Below, one piece after another: positions 30,464-40,886 of a stretch of 64,000 nt of DNA; position 1 is the first letter of the stretch, and every line of letters starts with the position of its first letter. A program made the position numbers and the translations under genes. The DNA lies in the NCBI GenBank assembly GCA_947396885.1, contig OX377204.1:91894728-91958727 (forward strand), written 5' to 3'. Source of the stretch: Heligmosomoides polygyrus polygyrus. Its lineage: Eukaryota; Nematoda; Chromadorea; Rhabditida; Heligmosomidae. A model generated the notes under the pieces. That model ran no database searches, was not told where the DNA came from, and saw nothing but the letters and a program-made list of their open reading frames with translations.

Positions 30464-31351
30464 CCAGGCTGTCCAATAATTCCTGTCCGGAAATTTTCAA
30501 AATTCTATAATTTTTCTTAGAAGTGTTATAATATCAGGCAAGTGTAAAAACTTTCTAGAAGGTTCTCCAGACTTCTACGCTGGGGTATGTAAGGCGCAGT
30601 CGCCGCGTCTAGCTACCAGTACAAGCTAAAATGGACCAAGGTCGAATTCGTACGTTCGTGTACTACGAGTGTCGTCCGCATCGCAAGGAGTTTCTCGAGG
30701 ACCTGGTTACTGGGGATGAAAGCTGGGTCCTCTACGACAACGTCGCCCGCCATGCCGTCTGGATCCCGAGCGGAGAAGAGCCGCCGACGACGCCGAAAGC
30801 CGATCTGCACCCGCTGAAGATCATGCTCTGCTGCTGGTGGGACGCCAAGGGCATGCTGTACTTCGAGCTGTTCCCGCAAGGCAGAACGGTCACCGCCTCC
30901 ATCTACACCGATCAGCTCGAGAAACTAGCCGCCGCCATCCGAGAAAAGCGTCCCCGACGGGCCCCGGTCCACCTGCTGCACGACAACGCGCGCCCCACGT
31001 GGCGAAGGAGACCCAGTAGAAGTTGGCGACGCTCGGCTGGGAGACGGTTGCCGATCCGCCGTATTCCCCGGACATCGCCCCCTCCGACTACCACTTGTTC
31101 CGCCTGGTGAAGCACCATTTGGCCGGAAGAGAATTCACCAACTACGACAACCTCAAATCCGACATCGCGGACTTCTTCGAGTCGCAGCCCCCGGAGTTCT
31201 GGGCGAAGGGCATCGGCGACCTACCCAATCGATGGGCCACTGTTGTGGATAACCGTGGTGATTATATTGTTGATTAGACTTCTTTTTCAATAAAGTTGAA
31301 AAAAAATGAAAAATGGTGAAATTTTCGGACAAGAATTATTGGACAGCCTGG
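30464..31351 (+). mobile_element. mariner-4 element, internally deleted
   Basis: CCAGGCTGTCCAATAATTCC at 30464 and its inverted copy ending AATTATTGGACAGCCTGG at 31351, with TA on both sides (30462-30463, 31352-31353). 888 bp long, so about 0.4 kb shorter than a full mariner. The coding part is markedly GC-richer than its surroundings. Confidence 0.9.
30631..31277 (+). pseudogene. mariner-4 transposase lacking the DNA-binding domain
   Basis: ATG at 30631. After a short leader it goes straight to the catalytic domain: LVTGDESWVLYDN (first Asp), KIMLCCWWDAKGMLYFEL, LLHDNARP (second Asp). A one-base deletion follows in GTGGCGAAGGAGACC. The second frame carries PPYSPDIAPSDYHLF (third Asp) and GIGDLPNRWATVVDNRGDY to a stop at 31277. 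The Asp-Asp spacing would be 34 after allowing for the shift. Codon use is strongly GC-rich. The missing N-terminal region and the shift mean it is dead, but very little decay is visible otherwise, so it looks younger than mariner-2 or -5. Confidence 0.9.
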
Positions 31352-31534
31352 TAATTGGGCTCAAGAGAGTGTAAGCCTTTGCACTAGCGGCTACTTGATG
31401 ACTGATATAAGGTCTTCTGACTTGGTAGCTAACGATGGATGGCAACTAAACACACAGATCTTTCTGCGCGGGGGTATCATCATATGCCTCCCAATATTGT
31501 TCTCTAAATAAGCAAAAAATTGCGAAAAATAGCC

Positions 31535-31762
31535 ATCTACGCGGCGTTAAAAATAAGTAAAATCAACATCGAAAATTGTAAACTGTTTTCAGCAGACTTT
31601 ACTAATATGTTTACTAGTCTTCCTCATAATCTAATATTAAAAAATGCAAAAGAACGAATCAAAACACTGCTTGAACACATTGAACGAATCAACACACGTT
31701 CTAGTAGTGCGGGTAAAAAATATATTGCATATAATGGGCAATATTTATTACGCCAATAATAA
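31535..31762 (+). pseudogene. Reverse transcriptase fragment, Penelope-like candidate
   Basis: Open frame with CKLFSADFTNMFTSLPHNLI and later GKKYIAYNGQYLL. The DFTNMFTSLPHNL stretch resembles motif A of PLE-type reverse transcriptases (compare FDVTSLYTNV in the PLE at 12.2-13.9 kb). It is too diverged to be a copy of that element and would be another clade. Only about 75 residues remain and SINE-A follows at 31796. Confidence 0.4.
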
Positions 31763-31795
31763 TACTATAAATAAATACAGATATTATACAGTGGA

Positions 31796-32093
31796 GGGCG
31801 CGTGGAGCGCACTCGGAGGAGGCGCCGGTTGCCGCCTGCACTCGATACCAGGCTCCTGGTTCGGATTTCCCGCCCAGGCCAACCAAGCCTTCCACCCCTC
31901 CGGGGTCGGTGAATTGCTACCAGAAGTGTCTGGGAAGGATAAAGCGCTGACTTCTTCATCGGCTGGCCACTGCAAGTCATTGTATGGCCAAATACGCATT
32001 CATATCGCCTCCATGACATCCCGTAGAAGTAGAATGCGCTGGCGCATCCTAAAGGAGATTGAATAACGCCGTCCTTTATCCTTATCCTTTATA
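31796..32093 (+). mobile_element. SINE-A, full length
   Basis: GGCGCGTGGAGCGCACTCGG head and a complete body. It has the AATGCGCTGGCGC variant of the 3' block also found at 51618 and 59675, marking a subfamily. Confidence 0.9.
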
Positions 32094-32217
32094 TGCTTTT
32101 TCCACACAGAACCATAAAACAGGATCACCTGTTTTGTGTTGATCAGGCCTGTGCCAGAAGCGTATAAATTAGTCTCTGCAGCGTGCCAAAGTAGCCCAAT
32201 AGTCCTTCACGCTGTTT

Positions 32218-32345
32218 TTAGAATGCGTCGTTCATTCTGTCTCTAGAGGATATCGTTGAAGCAGTCCGAAGTCGGTTTTTCCCCTTTTACAATGACCTTT
32301 GGTGGCTAGCAGATTACCAGCTCAAGCCAAGAGACCGCTTTGTCA
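32218..32345 (-). mobile_element. SINE-A fragment, strongly diverged
   Basis: GAATGCGTCGTTCATTCTG, GGATATCGTTGAAGCAG and AATGACCTTTGGTGGC keep the SINE order. It ends against MITE-K. Confidence 0.45.
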
Positions 32346-32348
32346 CCT

Positions 32349-32517
32349 GGGGTCGGATTCATAAACGACTTAATAACTTTCACGGAAAATTGCAAGCTTA
32401 TCAAGCGATATGGTGAGCGACAAGCTACGTTAAAAGCTCAGTAATCGCTCACCATATTGCATGATTTGCTTACAATTCTCCGTTAAAGCTATGTAAATCG
32501 TTGATGAATTCGGCCCC
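32349..32517. mobile_element. MITE-K, palindromic
   Basis: GGGGTCGGATTCATAAACGA at the left mirrors TCGTTGATGAATTCGGCCCC at the right. Inner arms are also inverted (CGATATGGTGAGCG and CGCTCACCATATTG). No coding capacity. Relatives: 36089-36230 and 39905-40040. Confidence 0.7.
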
Positions 32518-33130
32518 TCTTGTCCCCTTTATCTCCATCTACCATAACGGTCTAGTGGTTGAGGACAAAGAAGGTGTCACAACTTTTGCTGACCTTTTCA
32601 GCGGGATCCAGTTAGTTACCGCTTCAATGGGGTGAGTGTCATTGGAGTGCAATAAGTGATTGACCCACCTAATTTACGACATCTTGAAATTGCAGTACAC
32701 ATCGAAAATTAACCCTTAAAGTCCCGTGTAACATATGTAGTTAGAATTCGTTCTGGTAAAATACCTAGGCTTAACGAATTTTCGCTTCGCAATCTAGAGA
32801 GAGTGCTTGCAGAGTGCACATCCAGTCAGCCCACGACTTGTTGCCTTCCACTCACGGAGTTTTACGATGTTGTCCTTGGCTTGTTCTAAAAGCTTTCAAG
32901 TAGGCAATTGTTTGGCCGGTTAGACGACCGAGACCGAGACAGGCAGAAGGTGGTGCACACATGACTACAATGGACCAGAGTCAGTAGCAGTACGGGAAAA
33001 AATGAAAAAAATGGTCATACAAACTGGTCCCGGACACTGTCAGAGTGGGCAGCTGCAGTTGTTGCTAGAGGAAAGAGTAGAAAAACAAAGTAGAAAAACA
33101 AAATTAATAAATGTTAATAAATAAATAAAT
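32518..33130. other. Spacer, nothing recognised
   Basis: Unique in the window. A TAAATAAATAAATAA run ends it near 33131. Confidence 0.35.
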
Positions 33131-33312
33131 AACCGTAACTTTCTCACAACAAAGTTCTCGAATTTTCCTTGAACAAAAGTTATTTCAACCGCTTTGGAAA
33201 GTCTCTAGCTTAATGTGGAAGGATATCGTTTCGATTTGGAAGACGTTCAGATTGATTTCAAAATCGTTAGGCTTGTTCAGAAGAGTATCCAATTTGACGT
33301 AAAAATGTGCAA
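33131..33312. repeat. Family F, right half (copy 6)
   Basis: TTTTCCTTGAACAAAAG, GGAAAGTCTCTAGC, GGAAGACGTTCAG and GAGTATCCAATTTGACG in right-arm order. Confidence 0.6.
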
Positions 33313-33340
33313 TTTATTAATTATTACGCACTATTTATTT

Positions 33341-33410
33341 GAAGTGCGCCACGCATCTCACCTTTAGCTGATTTCGTGGAAGTACAGGAGCAAGAATTAT
33401 TGCTTGTACT
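33341..33410 (-). mobile_element. SINE-A 3' end fragment
   Basis: GAAGTGCGCCACGCATCTCA and GATTTCGTGGAAG. Only the 3' block is recognisable. Confidence 0.4.
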
Positions 33411-33846
33411 GTGACTTGCAGAGCACTCCGTTTGATGTGAAAAGTATCCAGTTTAGCGTGAAAATTGTATAGAACAACGGCAGCATCAGACAGCGTAATG
33501 AATAGAATAGGAGACAACTCCCATGGAAATACCTAATTGTCTCGCGAATGGTATGTTTCAATTCGAATAGGATTTCTTGCCATCTCGATGGAAGGAGGGG
33601 TGAAAGCAGCCTCAGAGAAAGGAGAATTTTCAGTGAAAGCGATCGAAATTGTGGAGACATGGGCATCACATTCGGCGCTACACAATGGGTTTGAACCTTG
33701 GATTCGTTGGCTTATGACCTACATATATAGCAGCGAACCCCTCCTATCATGTTTCACATTGCATCCTGCAAGAAGGAGGCATTCACTCTGCAAGCACTCC
33801 CTAGATTGCGAAGCGAAAATTCGTGAAGATTAGTATTTTAATACAA

Positions 33847-33945
33847 GAAATTTAATTATACCACACGACACTTTAGGCGTTAATTTTCGACGTGTACTGT
33901 AATTTCAAGACGTCGCAAATTAGGTGGGCCAATCATTTACTCCAC
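33847..33945 (+). pseudogene. LINE C-terminal fragment (second copy)
   Basis: Aligns with 22020-22118 (TTTCAAGACGTCGCAAATTA). Shorter and interrupted by stops. It ends where fold-back H begins. Confidence 0.45.
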
Positions 33946-33946
33946 T

Positions 33947-34625
33947 AAAAAGTAGCCATCTGCGCACTTGTTCTTTCCACTTAGGTTTGAAATTTTATGT
34001 TAGCTTTTTGAGGCATTTGAAAGACAGTGTCGTGTACTACAAGAATACGTGTTGGCACCATTTACTCACTTGTCCTTTATTGAGTTTTAGGTCATCAAAT
34101 TGGAACGTCCGAAGGAGAAGATTCATTTTACCGACACCTCCTGCTCTGTGGTGGGACTTTTTTGCTCGGTGTTATATGTAGGTCGAAAGACAATTTCTTG
34201 CTCTATAAGAATTTGTATTGCGTTTATTGGCTCACGTTGGGTTCTTTCGAATATCAACAAAATTCCAAAAAAGGAAAAATCAACTTCACCAACAACTCCT
34301 TCTCCTTGTTCAGTTGTTGATATTCAACAGGAATCAGCAGAGCCTAAACGCGACACAAATTCTTACTGAGCAAGACATCCTCTTCCAAACGACATATAAC
34401 ACCAAGCAAAAAAGTCCGACCACAGAACCGAGCTGTCGGTAAAAATTCGGACGGAAAAGTCGGACTCTCAATTTGATTACCTAAAAATCAATAAAGGACA
34501 AATGAGCAAATAGCACTAACACATATTCTTGTAGTACAGAACATTGTCTCCCAAATGCTATAAAAAACTGCGCAAAAAATTTTAAGCTATGCGGAGAGAA
34601 CAAGAGCGCAGATGGTCACTTTTTT
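33947..34625. mobile_element. Fold-back element H with ~235-bp inverted arms
   Basis: The left arm (33947-34185) is the inverse of the right arm (34390-34625) through many blocks: CCATCTGCGC, TACTACAAGAATA, TTGTCCTTTATTGA, GGTGTTATATG. The centre is about 204 bp. Open frames inside run through the arms and have no domain. The arms are clearly diverged from each other, so it is not a recent duplication. Confidence 0.75.
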
Positions 34626-34964
34626 ACTTTTCAGTTCAACGGCTCAAAAATTGACAAAATTCAGAATGAAAAAAGAAATGCAATAAATAATCTGATAGAG
34701 CAAATCATTCACTTTCGAGTGCTGTATAGGGCTATGCAAGAGACAGCCGGCAAAATCCGCAACGAATCGTTGAAAAAAAAGCGGTGGGTTTTATGGGAAC
34801 ACCTATGTAATACATGCTTGTCCATGCAGTATCTAGTTATCACTATTTGTTGTCCCATTTATTAACATGTTCTATTTTGTTTGTTTTTGTTGTTGTTTTA
34901 ACCTTGCGTGATTTTTCACGTATAAAATAAATGAATAAATAAATAAATGTGACCTTCAGAATCA
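34626..34964. other. Spacer, nothing recognised
   Basis: AT-rich, ending in an AAATAAATAAAT run just before the Helitron-like start. Confidence 0.35.
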
Positions 34965-36510
34965 TCATACTATATAATAATCCGCTAAGCGATGAGTCAC
35001 ACTATAGATCGACGCGATGAGTCATAAAATAGGGGAAGTTACGGGAAATTACGGGGCACAAATTAAGGCAAGAAAATAGCGGAAAATACCAAGACGCCTT
35101 CTACGTGCCTGGTGACTCAGTAGACGTGCCGGACACGTCGGCGACCGTGCATGGCGAGCTGTAGACGTGCCGAACACGTCGCCAACTTCAGCCCTGAGGG
35201 CAATCGAAGTCGCTGAACACAAATCTGAAGTTCGTTTTTAAAGTGTAGATCACCATCAAACGATATCGATCAAATTGTCGATTTTTTATGGATGTCGTCC
35301 AAGCGGTCCGAAACTTCAGCCCTCTGGGTAATCGAGGCTGCTGAACATGATTGTGAAGTTCGTTTTTAAAGTGTAGATCACCATCGATCGATATTGAACA
35401 AATTACAGAAGACGTGCCGAAAGCGGCCTGCGGATTCAGAAGACGTACACGTCGCCAACTTCAGCCCTGGGGTAATCGAGGTCGCTGAACATGATTATGA
35501 AGTTCGTTTTTGAAGTGTAGATCACCATCGAGCGATTCTGATCAAGCGAAAATATAGGGAAATACCCAGACGTCTTCTATCATACTCTATAATAACGCGC
35601 TAAGCGCTGAGTCATACTATCAATCGGCGCCGCCGCCGCAGAAATTAGTCATAAAATAGGGGGGGAATTACGGAAGGAAAATAGCGAAAAATACCCAGAC
35701 GTATTTTTCCTGCCTGGGAACTTTAGCCCTGGGGCAATCAAGGTCGCTGAACACAAATCTGAAGTTTGTTTTTAAAGTTTCGATCGATATTGATCAAACT
35801 ATCGATTTTTTGTGGATGTCGTCTAGGCGGTCGAAATTTTAGTCTTGGAGGTAGTCGAGGTCGTTCATCACGAATCTGAAGTTCGTTTTTAAAGTTACGA
35901 TCGCCATCTATCGATACTGTTCAAATTAGGGGCACGAAAACCCAGGCGTGCCAGGGGATTCAGAACACGTGCGGAATACGTCGCATGACGTGCCTGGGAC
36001 TCAAAGGACGTGCCAAAGACTTCGCTCAACGTGTTTGGGGATTCAAGTAGACGTGCCGAAGACGTCGTCCAATGTGCCTGAGGAATCAGGGGCCGGATTC
36101 ATCAACGACTAACTCGCGGGTACAGGAGGTAGAGATAGCTACGATGACGACTGCGTGTCTGGCTCTTGCCTTATCTCTACCCCTTATACCCCGCATCCCC
36201 ATGAGTTTAATTGTTGATGAATCCGGCCCCAGGTGTGCCGAAGACGTCGTCCGCTAAGGGTTGATCATTGAGGGGACCTGTACCAGTAAGGTGGACCGTT
36301 TCACTAAAGGAGAACCAGTAGTGAGGAACCAATAGATCGCCCTATCATACTATACTATACTGTAAGTACTGCGAGCCTTTTGTACTCCTAGGTAGGGAAG
36401 AAAGCTGTACAAGTAGAGCAGCTAGCTCGATGTGATTGTCCTTACCTTAGTGATACTGCAACATCGCGCGAAGCGCGCAAGTACGAGGCACGCCGATAGG
36501 CATGACGAAG
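34965..36510. mobile_element. Helitron-like non-autonomous composite
   Basis: TCATACTATATAATAATCCG at 34965, preceded by A, resembles Helitron 5' ends. Similar starts occur at 35580 (TCATACTCTATAATAACGCG) and 36344. The interior repeats a block built from ACTTCAGCCCTG, AATCGAGGTCGCTGAACA and GAAGTTCGTTTTTAAAG at least five times, plus GACGTGCC-rich segments. A CGCGC-GAA-GCGCG hairpin at 36475-36487 could be near the 3' end, but the usual CTRR terminus is not evident. No Rep/helicase is encoded. An antisense piece of the inner block sits at about 46440-46500. Confidence 0.45.
36089..36230. mobile_element. MITE-K inside the Helitron-like block
   Basis: GGGGCCGGATTCATCAACGA and its mirror TTGATGAATCCGGCCCC bound 142 bp. 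The interior (GGTAGAGATAG...CTATCTC-type) is again partly inverted. Confidence 0.75.
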
Positions 36511-36525
36511 CACTTGTATAGAACT

Positions 36526-36876
36526 AAACTATGATGATTGGCGCATAATACAGTGACTGACAAAGCCCAGGTATGCGTTTGCTTTTCCAAAGCCTTAACA
36601 AAACTGTATGATGAGGAGTACTAATTTAATAAATAACTTATAATGTTACAGCTACAAAATACAGCACCTCTAGGCCATGAGTCAGCATTCATAAAATGTC
36701 CGCGACTTAGTAGAGGTATTTTAAGTTCTCTGCTGAAACTAATGCTAAGTGAATTTTTCATCAGATAAGAAATGTCGGCGCACCTGGCCTTTGACGGAAA
36801 CAATCATGCATTGCCCTACTGTGTGCGTAAATGACAACGTAGCTTGAACGAAATACTCCTTCGTGGAAAGAGCGTC
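36526..36876. repeat. Family E repeat, copy 1
   Basis: Aligns with 50365-50726 over about 350 bp (TGCGTTTGCTTTT, GATATTTTAAGTTCT-type, GACGGAAACAAT, CACTGTGTGCGTAAATGACA, AAATACTCCTTC). No open frame is shared, so it is a non-coding dispersed repeat. Confidence 0.7.
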
Positions 36877-37052
36877 CAGTAATAAGCTCGGGTACAGAGA
36901 AACTACAGGGTGCGCCAAAACTATGGCGACAGCACATGCACGAACAATTTGACCTCCTATTCGGAGTGTCTGCTTTTTTCTATGCTTTTATTGTTTCTAC
37001 TAGATCAATTTGTTTATGGTCATCTCAACAAGCATAAAAATAAGTTGTTTTT

Positions 37053-37858
37053 CAAGACTGCGAAACGTTCTTGCCACCGCGCTTCAATCATTGAACTTTA
37101 CCGTCAAGGCTTCTCGGCACGCGACATTCACCAGCGTCCTGGATTTCACCGAAGTGTTCTACATAGCTCCATCAGACATTACGAAGACCTGGGAACCAAG
37201 GATGATAGATACAGACGAAGAAGACACGTTTCTGTGGCAACTACGGAAGACATTGTGAAGATATGTGAACGAATTCTCAGGTGGCCGGCGCGCTCGGTCC
37301 ACCGGATGTCGCGAGAAATGGAGATCAGGGAGAACTATTTGAACTTTTTAAAGGACGAACTGTTATCCTGAGCTAGTGTCTCACTTTGGAAACCGCTCCT
37401 GAAGAAGGCGATCCAGCCGAAACGTTAGCCGCCAATAAAGTCGTTTACCAACCTCGTGAAGAGCTCAGCAACTCTACAGACAGACTCTGCCATGCCGAGG
37501 TTCAAAGAGAGTCGAACATGGCTACCGCTCCTGGATCTTCCAACAGGATGGAGCTCCAGCTCACAGGACGAGAATAATGCAGGACTGATGCAACGGCAAC
37601 TTCCCGGCCTCCATCAGCCTCCACGAGTGGCCAGCCAACTCTCCGGATTTGAATCCGATGGATTACACCGTCTGAGCAGTTCTGGAAGCCAAAGTCTGCT
37701 GGAAACCTCGCCGCTCCGGGGATTCCTTGAAGGAAGCTCTCCAGAAGGCGTGGGATGAGCTCGATGCGCCGACTCTGCGTGCCGCCGTCAATGCCTTCCT
37801 GAAGCGTCTCAAAGCCTGTATCGACGCCGATGGAGATATCTTCGAATCTCAATGTTGC
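37053..37858 (+). pseudogene. maT-like transposase, middle replaced
   Basis: The N-terminal frame has RASIIELYRQGFSARDIHQ and LGTKDDRYRRRRHV (a Tc1-type helix-turn-helix with a linker) and RSVHRMSREMEI, ending in a stop near 37371. After the PLE-like insert another frame gives WIFQQDGAPAHRT (second Asp), HEWPANSPDLNPMDY (third Asp; 37 residues between the two, the D37D spacing of the maT group) and AWDELDAPTLRAAVNAFLKR. The first Asp region is lost. One in-frame TGA follows RIMQD and a TGA replaces the Trp codon after NPMDYTV. Inactive. Confidence 0.75.
37395..37465 (+). mobile_element. PLE-like terminal fragment inside maT-like element
   Basis: TCCTGAAGAAGGCGATCC, AGCCGAAACGTTAGCCG and CCAATAAAGTCG correspond to CTGAAGAAGGCG...GCCGAAACGTAAGCCG-CAATAAAG at 14152-14193. 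Confidence 0.6.
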
Positions 37859-37973
37859 GTATAGTTCACAACAGACTAATAAACATTACTTCCTCGTTGG
37901 TTTTTCGAAAGTGCTGCATTTTCGCTTTTGGCGTTTTGAATAACTTGTCGCCATAATTCTGGCGCACCCTGTA

Positions 37974-38559
37974 TATTAGAAAGAAGATCCGTGGCAGTTC
38001 TGTGTATAAAACGAGACGTTGACGGCAGCCGACATCAACTGTTGACCCCGAAGGTGAGATCGCCGTGATAGAAATCCCTTGCACTGTGGGCAAAGTCCTA
38101 GCACAGGAAAGTGTAGGCTATAAACTGCCTTCGGAAAGCAAAAACAAGCTCTGTCAAGGGAGGGGAGAATTACGAAAGCGGCCATGTGGGCGTAATGCTG
38201 GTAATTGGTATCATTACTTAGTCGTGGCCACAGAGGACTACAAATCAAAGTCTTCTAGTCCTAGCACCGCAATGAGGAGAAATAAATCTGAGATATTATT
38301 TACTCTAAAAATTTTAGCCTTCTACAGAGGTGAAGATTGGAGGAAAAACCAGGGAAAAGGACTAGGTGCATTGGACAGTTGTAGGGCAGTTGCCTTCACT
38401 GCTGCAGAGAATCTTCAACTTTGAGGTGTATTCTAGAAAACATGATGATTTACAGACTTGCAGGGGCCGTTTAACAAGTTCATCTTCAGTCAGTCCCGTC
38501 AGAGTGAGCCATGCTCCTAAAAGACATCATGAAGGCATGTTGAATGCATGCTATACTTG
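37974..38559. other. Spacer, nothing recognised
   Basis: Short open frames without domains. Confidence 0.35.
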
Positions 38560-38757
38560 TGTCCTTCCAAAAATTTTTCGAATAAACGAATAATCGACTA
38601 TGCTCGGTTTCATGAAAAACCGAATATTCGAATAATGAATATGTTCGAATTTTGGGCCTGATCGAATAGTCGAATAATCAATACATTCGAATTGTTGACT
38701 TCATCGAACATTCGAATAATGAATAATATTTGTTCGAAATTATTCGGTTCGGTCCAA
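38560..38757. repeat. TTCGAA-rich palindromic repeat
   Basis: CGAATAAACGAATAATCG, CCGAATATTCGAATAATG and GTTCGAAATTATTCGG. Related in composition to 5656-5990, 41390-41775 and 46540-46925. Confidence 0.5.
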
Positions 38758-38777
38758 AGTGTAATGCACACCCTTGC

Positions 38778-39080
38778 GGGTGCGTGTAGCGCTAGCGCAG
38801 TCGGAAGAGGTGCCGGCTGTCGCGAACACCCTATACCAGGTTCTTGGTTCGGATTCCCCGCTCAATCCAACCAAGCTTTCTATTCATCCGGGGTGATGAA
38901 TTGGTACCAGACTTGTCTGGGAAAGATAAAGCGCTGATTTTTCCTTCGACTGGCTACCGCGGTCATTACATGGCCAAATACGCATTCAAAATCGCCTCCA
39001 CGACATCCTGTTGGAGTAGAACGCGTGGCGCATCCTAAAAGGGAACGAGTAATGCTCTTCTGTCTCCTTTATCCTTTCTA
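38778..39080 (+). mobile_element. SINE-A, full length
   Basis: GGGTGCGTGTAGCGCTAGCG, where the A box is partly duplicated (TAGCGCTAGCGCAGTCGG). Full body and TCTCCTTTATCC tail. Confidence 0.85.
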
Positions 39081-39092
39081 CTCTTTCAATTG

Positions 39093-39369
39093 AACCGCGA
39101 TAGCGCAAACGGATGAGACTCCGGTGATGTGTGCATAGCAAATCAAGGTTATTGGCTCGGATCCCGCTGAAGACATCGGAACTTTTCAACACTGCTAGGT
39201 CGTCGAGTAGGTATCGAACGTGTTTGTTACAGCTGATTTCTCCGTAGGGTGGCCACCGTACATGATTGCATAGGGCAAATACGCATTCAAATTGCCCCTG
39301 CTACAGTAGTAGAAAGCGTGGCGCATCCCAATCACACGCTTATTAACGCCTTTTTACCCTTTACCTTTT
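39093..39369 (+). mobile_element. SINE-A, divergent subtype
   Basis: GAACCGCGATAGCGCAAACGG head, GGCTCGGATCCCGC B box, ATACGCATTCAAATTGCC and GCGTGGCGCATCCCAATC. It lies head to tail behind the previous copy. Confidence 0.75.
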
Positions 39370-39799
39370 ATTCAAGGATTCAATGGATTCCTGGGGTAAG
39401 GCTAGTTAATTCACCAACCCATAAGAATGGAACGCTGTTGATTTATTTACTTATTGTCTTGGCCGCGAAGTGAACCTGAAATTAATACGGGATCCCCTCT
39501 CTTGATCACCTTTTGCAACCTCGCTAGATATTCAGGAAATAAAGAAGGGAACAATGGGTCAAAACCAAGGCTTTGCATGAAAAAAAAAACGCATGGATTC
39601 GATTTACCTGTAAATTCCCTATTTTCCGGCTAAAATGTGTTGTATTCATGTAGGTAGGATAGCAGACTTTTAAAGGAGTCGATCAAATTTGTATAAATTT
39701 TATTTACTTGCTTGTTTCTCTAGCTAAAAGGCGAATCCTAGTAGGCCCTCAGTCAACAATCTCTAAACTAACATTAAGGAAAAAGAATAAAAGAAGGCA

Positions 39800-40206
39800 T
39801 TAGTCAATCCATTTTGGGGTGCGCCACGCATTCTACATTTATGGATGTCTTGTCGTCAATTTAAATGAGTATTTGTCCTATACAATGATCAGCGGTGGCG
39901 AGTATGGGCCACATTCATCAACCGCGTACGCCCTCTAACGGTGAAAATATCGCCAAATCTGGTGCTAATCAATGTCACATCAGGGAGTTTGGCGGTATTT
40001 TCACCGTTAGAGGGCGGTAGGCGGTTGATATTCCGGCCACAGGTGGAGAAATCAGCGCTAGGTCCTTTGTAGGCAATTCTGGTAACAATTAACTGACACC
40101 GATTGGATGGAAAGTATGGTTGGCCTGGATGGGAAATCCAAACCCGAACCTGAATCGAGTGCACGCGACAGCTAGCAGCTCCTTCGGCTGCGCTATCACG
40201 CGTCCA
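39800..40206 (-). mobile_element. SINE-A interrupted by a palindromic MITE
   Basis: The minus-strand SINE is split at GCGGTGGC / GGAGAAATCAGCGC by 39905-40040. The rest of the body and head (GGACGCGTGATAGCGCAGCC) are intact. Confidence 0.8.
39905..40040. mobile_element. MITE-K variant nested in SINE-A
   Basis: TGGGCCACATTCATCAACCG with CCCTCTAACGGTGAAAATAT mirrors ATTTTCACCGTTAGAGGG and GGCGGTTGATATTCCGGCC. About 136 bp; the arms are almost perfectly inverted. Confidence 0.75.
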
Positions 40207-40886
40207 ATCTCTGTGTTACAGTAATCAAAAAGGCAAGCGTGGTATCCCACTCGTCAGCGTGCAAAAAATTAACGAAGTATTGTAGATCCAGTGGAGAATT
40301 CTCCCCGTCTGCAGTCTACCTTATGGTTAATGAGTAACTTGACGTCTAAAGCTAATACTGGAGGGTCATCGGCGGTCGCCTACTAGAAAAATTGAAAATT
40401 TAGGCTGGAAATGTTGGGATGCAAGTGTTGTGTCGGAATGTCCAAGGCATCACAGACTAATTTCGACGGATGGCACGATTAGATGGTGTAGCAGGAGCGT
40501 TCGACGGACACGGAAGCCGCAGAGCTAACTGCCGGCATAACACTTGGTGCATCTCGTAAGTGGTCGGGTATGACGTCGTCGTCGCCAGAAGACAAATTGC
40601 TCGAGGATCACTGCACAGGAAGCATTTGTCTTGGCTGGGCAAAAGACGTTGCAGCGTCCAGAGGTAAAACCGGGGGCAACCCAGGACGTCTCCCATTCTG
40701 CAAAGTGCACGCCCACGCTTGAGAGATCTTTGAGGCGAAGGTGGTGAGCGTCGGGCAACAAGCCCCGCGCCTGGCGTGTTTTCAGGAGATGATGTGGACA
40801 AATACCGAGAATTCTCATGCCATATTCATATTAGTGAAAATTTTTACTCCCCTTTCAATATTCCTTCAACTTACTACCAATCAGCC
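40207..40886. other. Region with two overlapping unrecognised minus-strand frames
   Basis: Frames at 40457-40801 and 40525-40818 (-) run through GC-richer sequence. Neither shows a domain I know, and both lack context for a gene. Confidence 0.3.

Larger units (their letters stand above)
36906..37971 (+). mobile_element. maT-like (D37D) Tc1/mariner element
   Basis: CAGGGTGCGCCAAAACTATG at 36906 and its inverse CATAATTCTGGCGCACCCTG ending at 37971, with TA on both sides (36904-36905, 37972-37973). CAGGGTG-type ends suit this group. The middle of the transposase is missing and is partly replaced by a PLE-like terminal fragment (37395-37460). Confidence 0.8.

Noticed and set aside
40457..40818. 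Overlapping minus-strand ORFs in GC-richer sequence
   Set aside because: Two frames overlap with no domain in either. GC-rich sequence lowers stop frequency.
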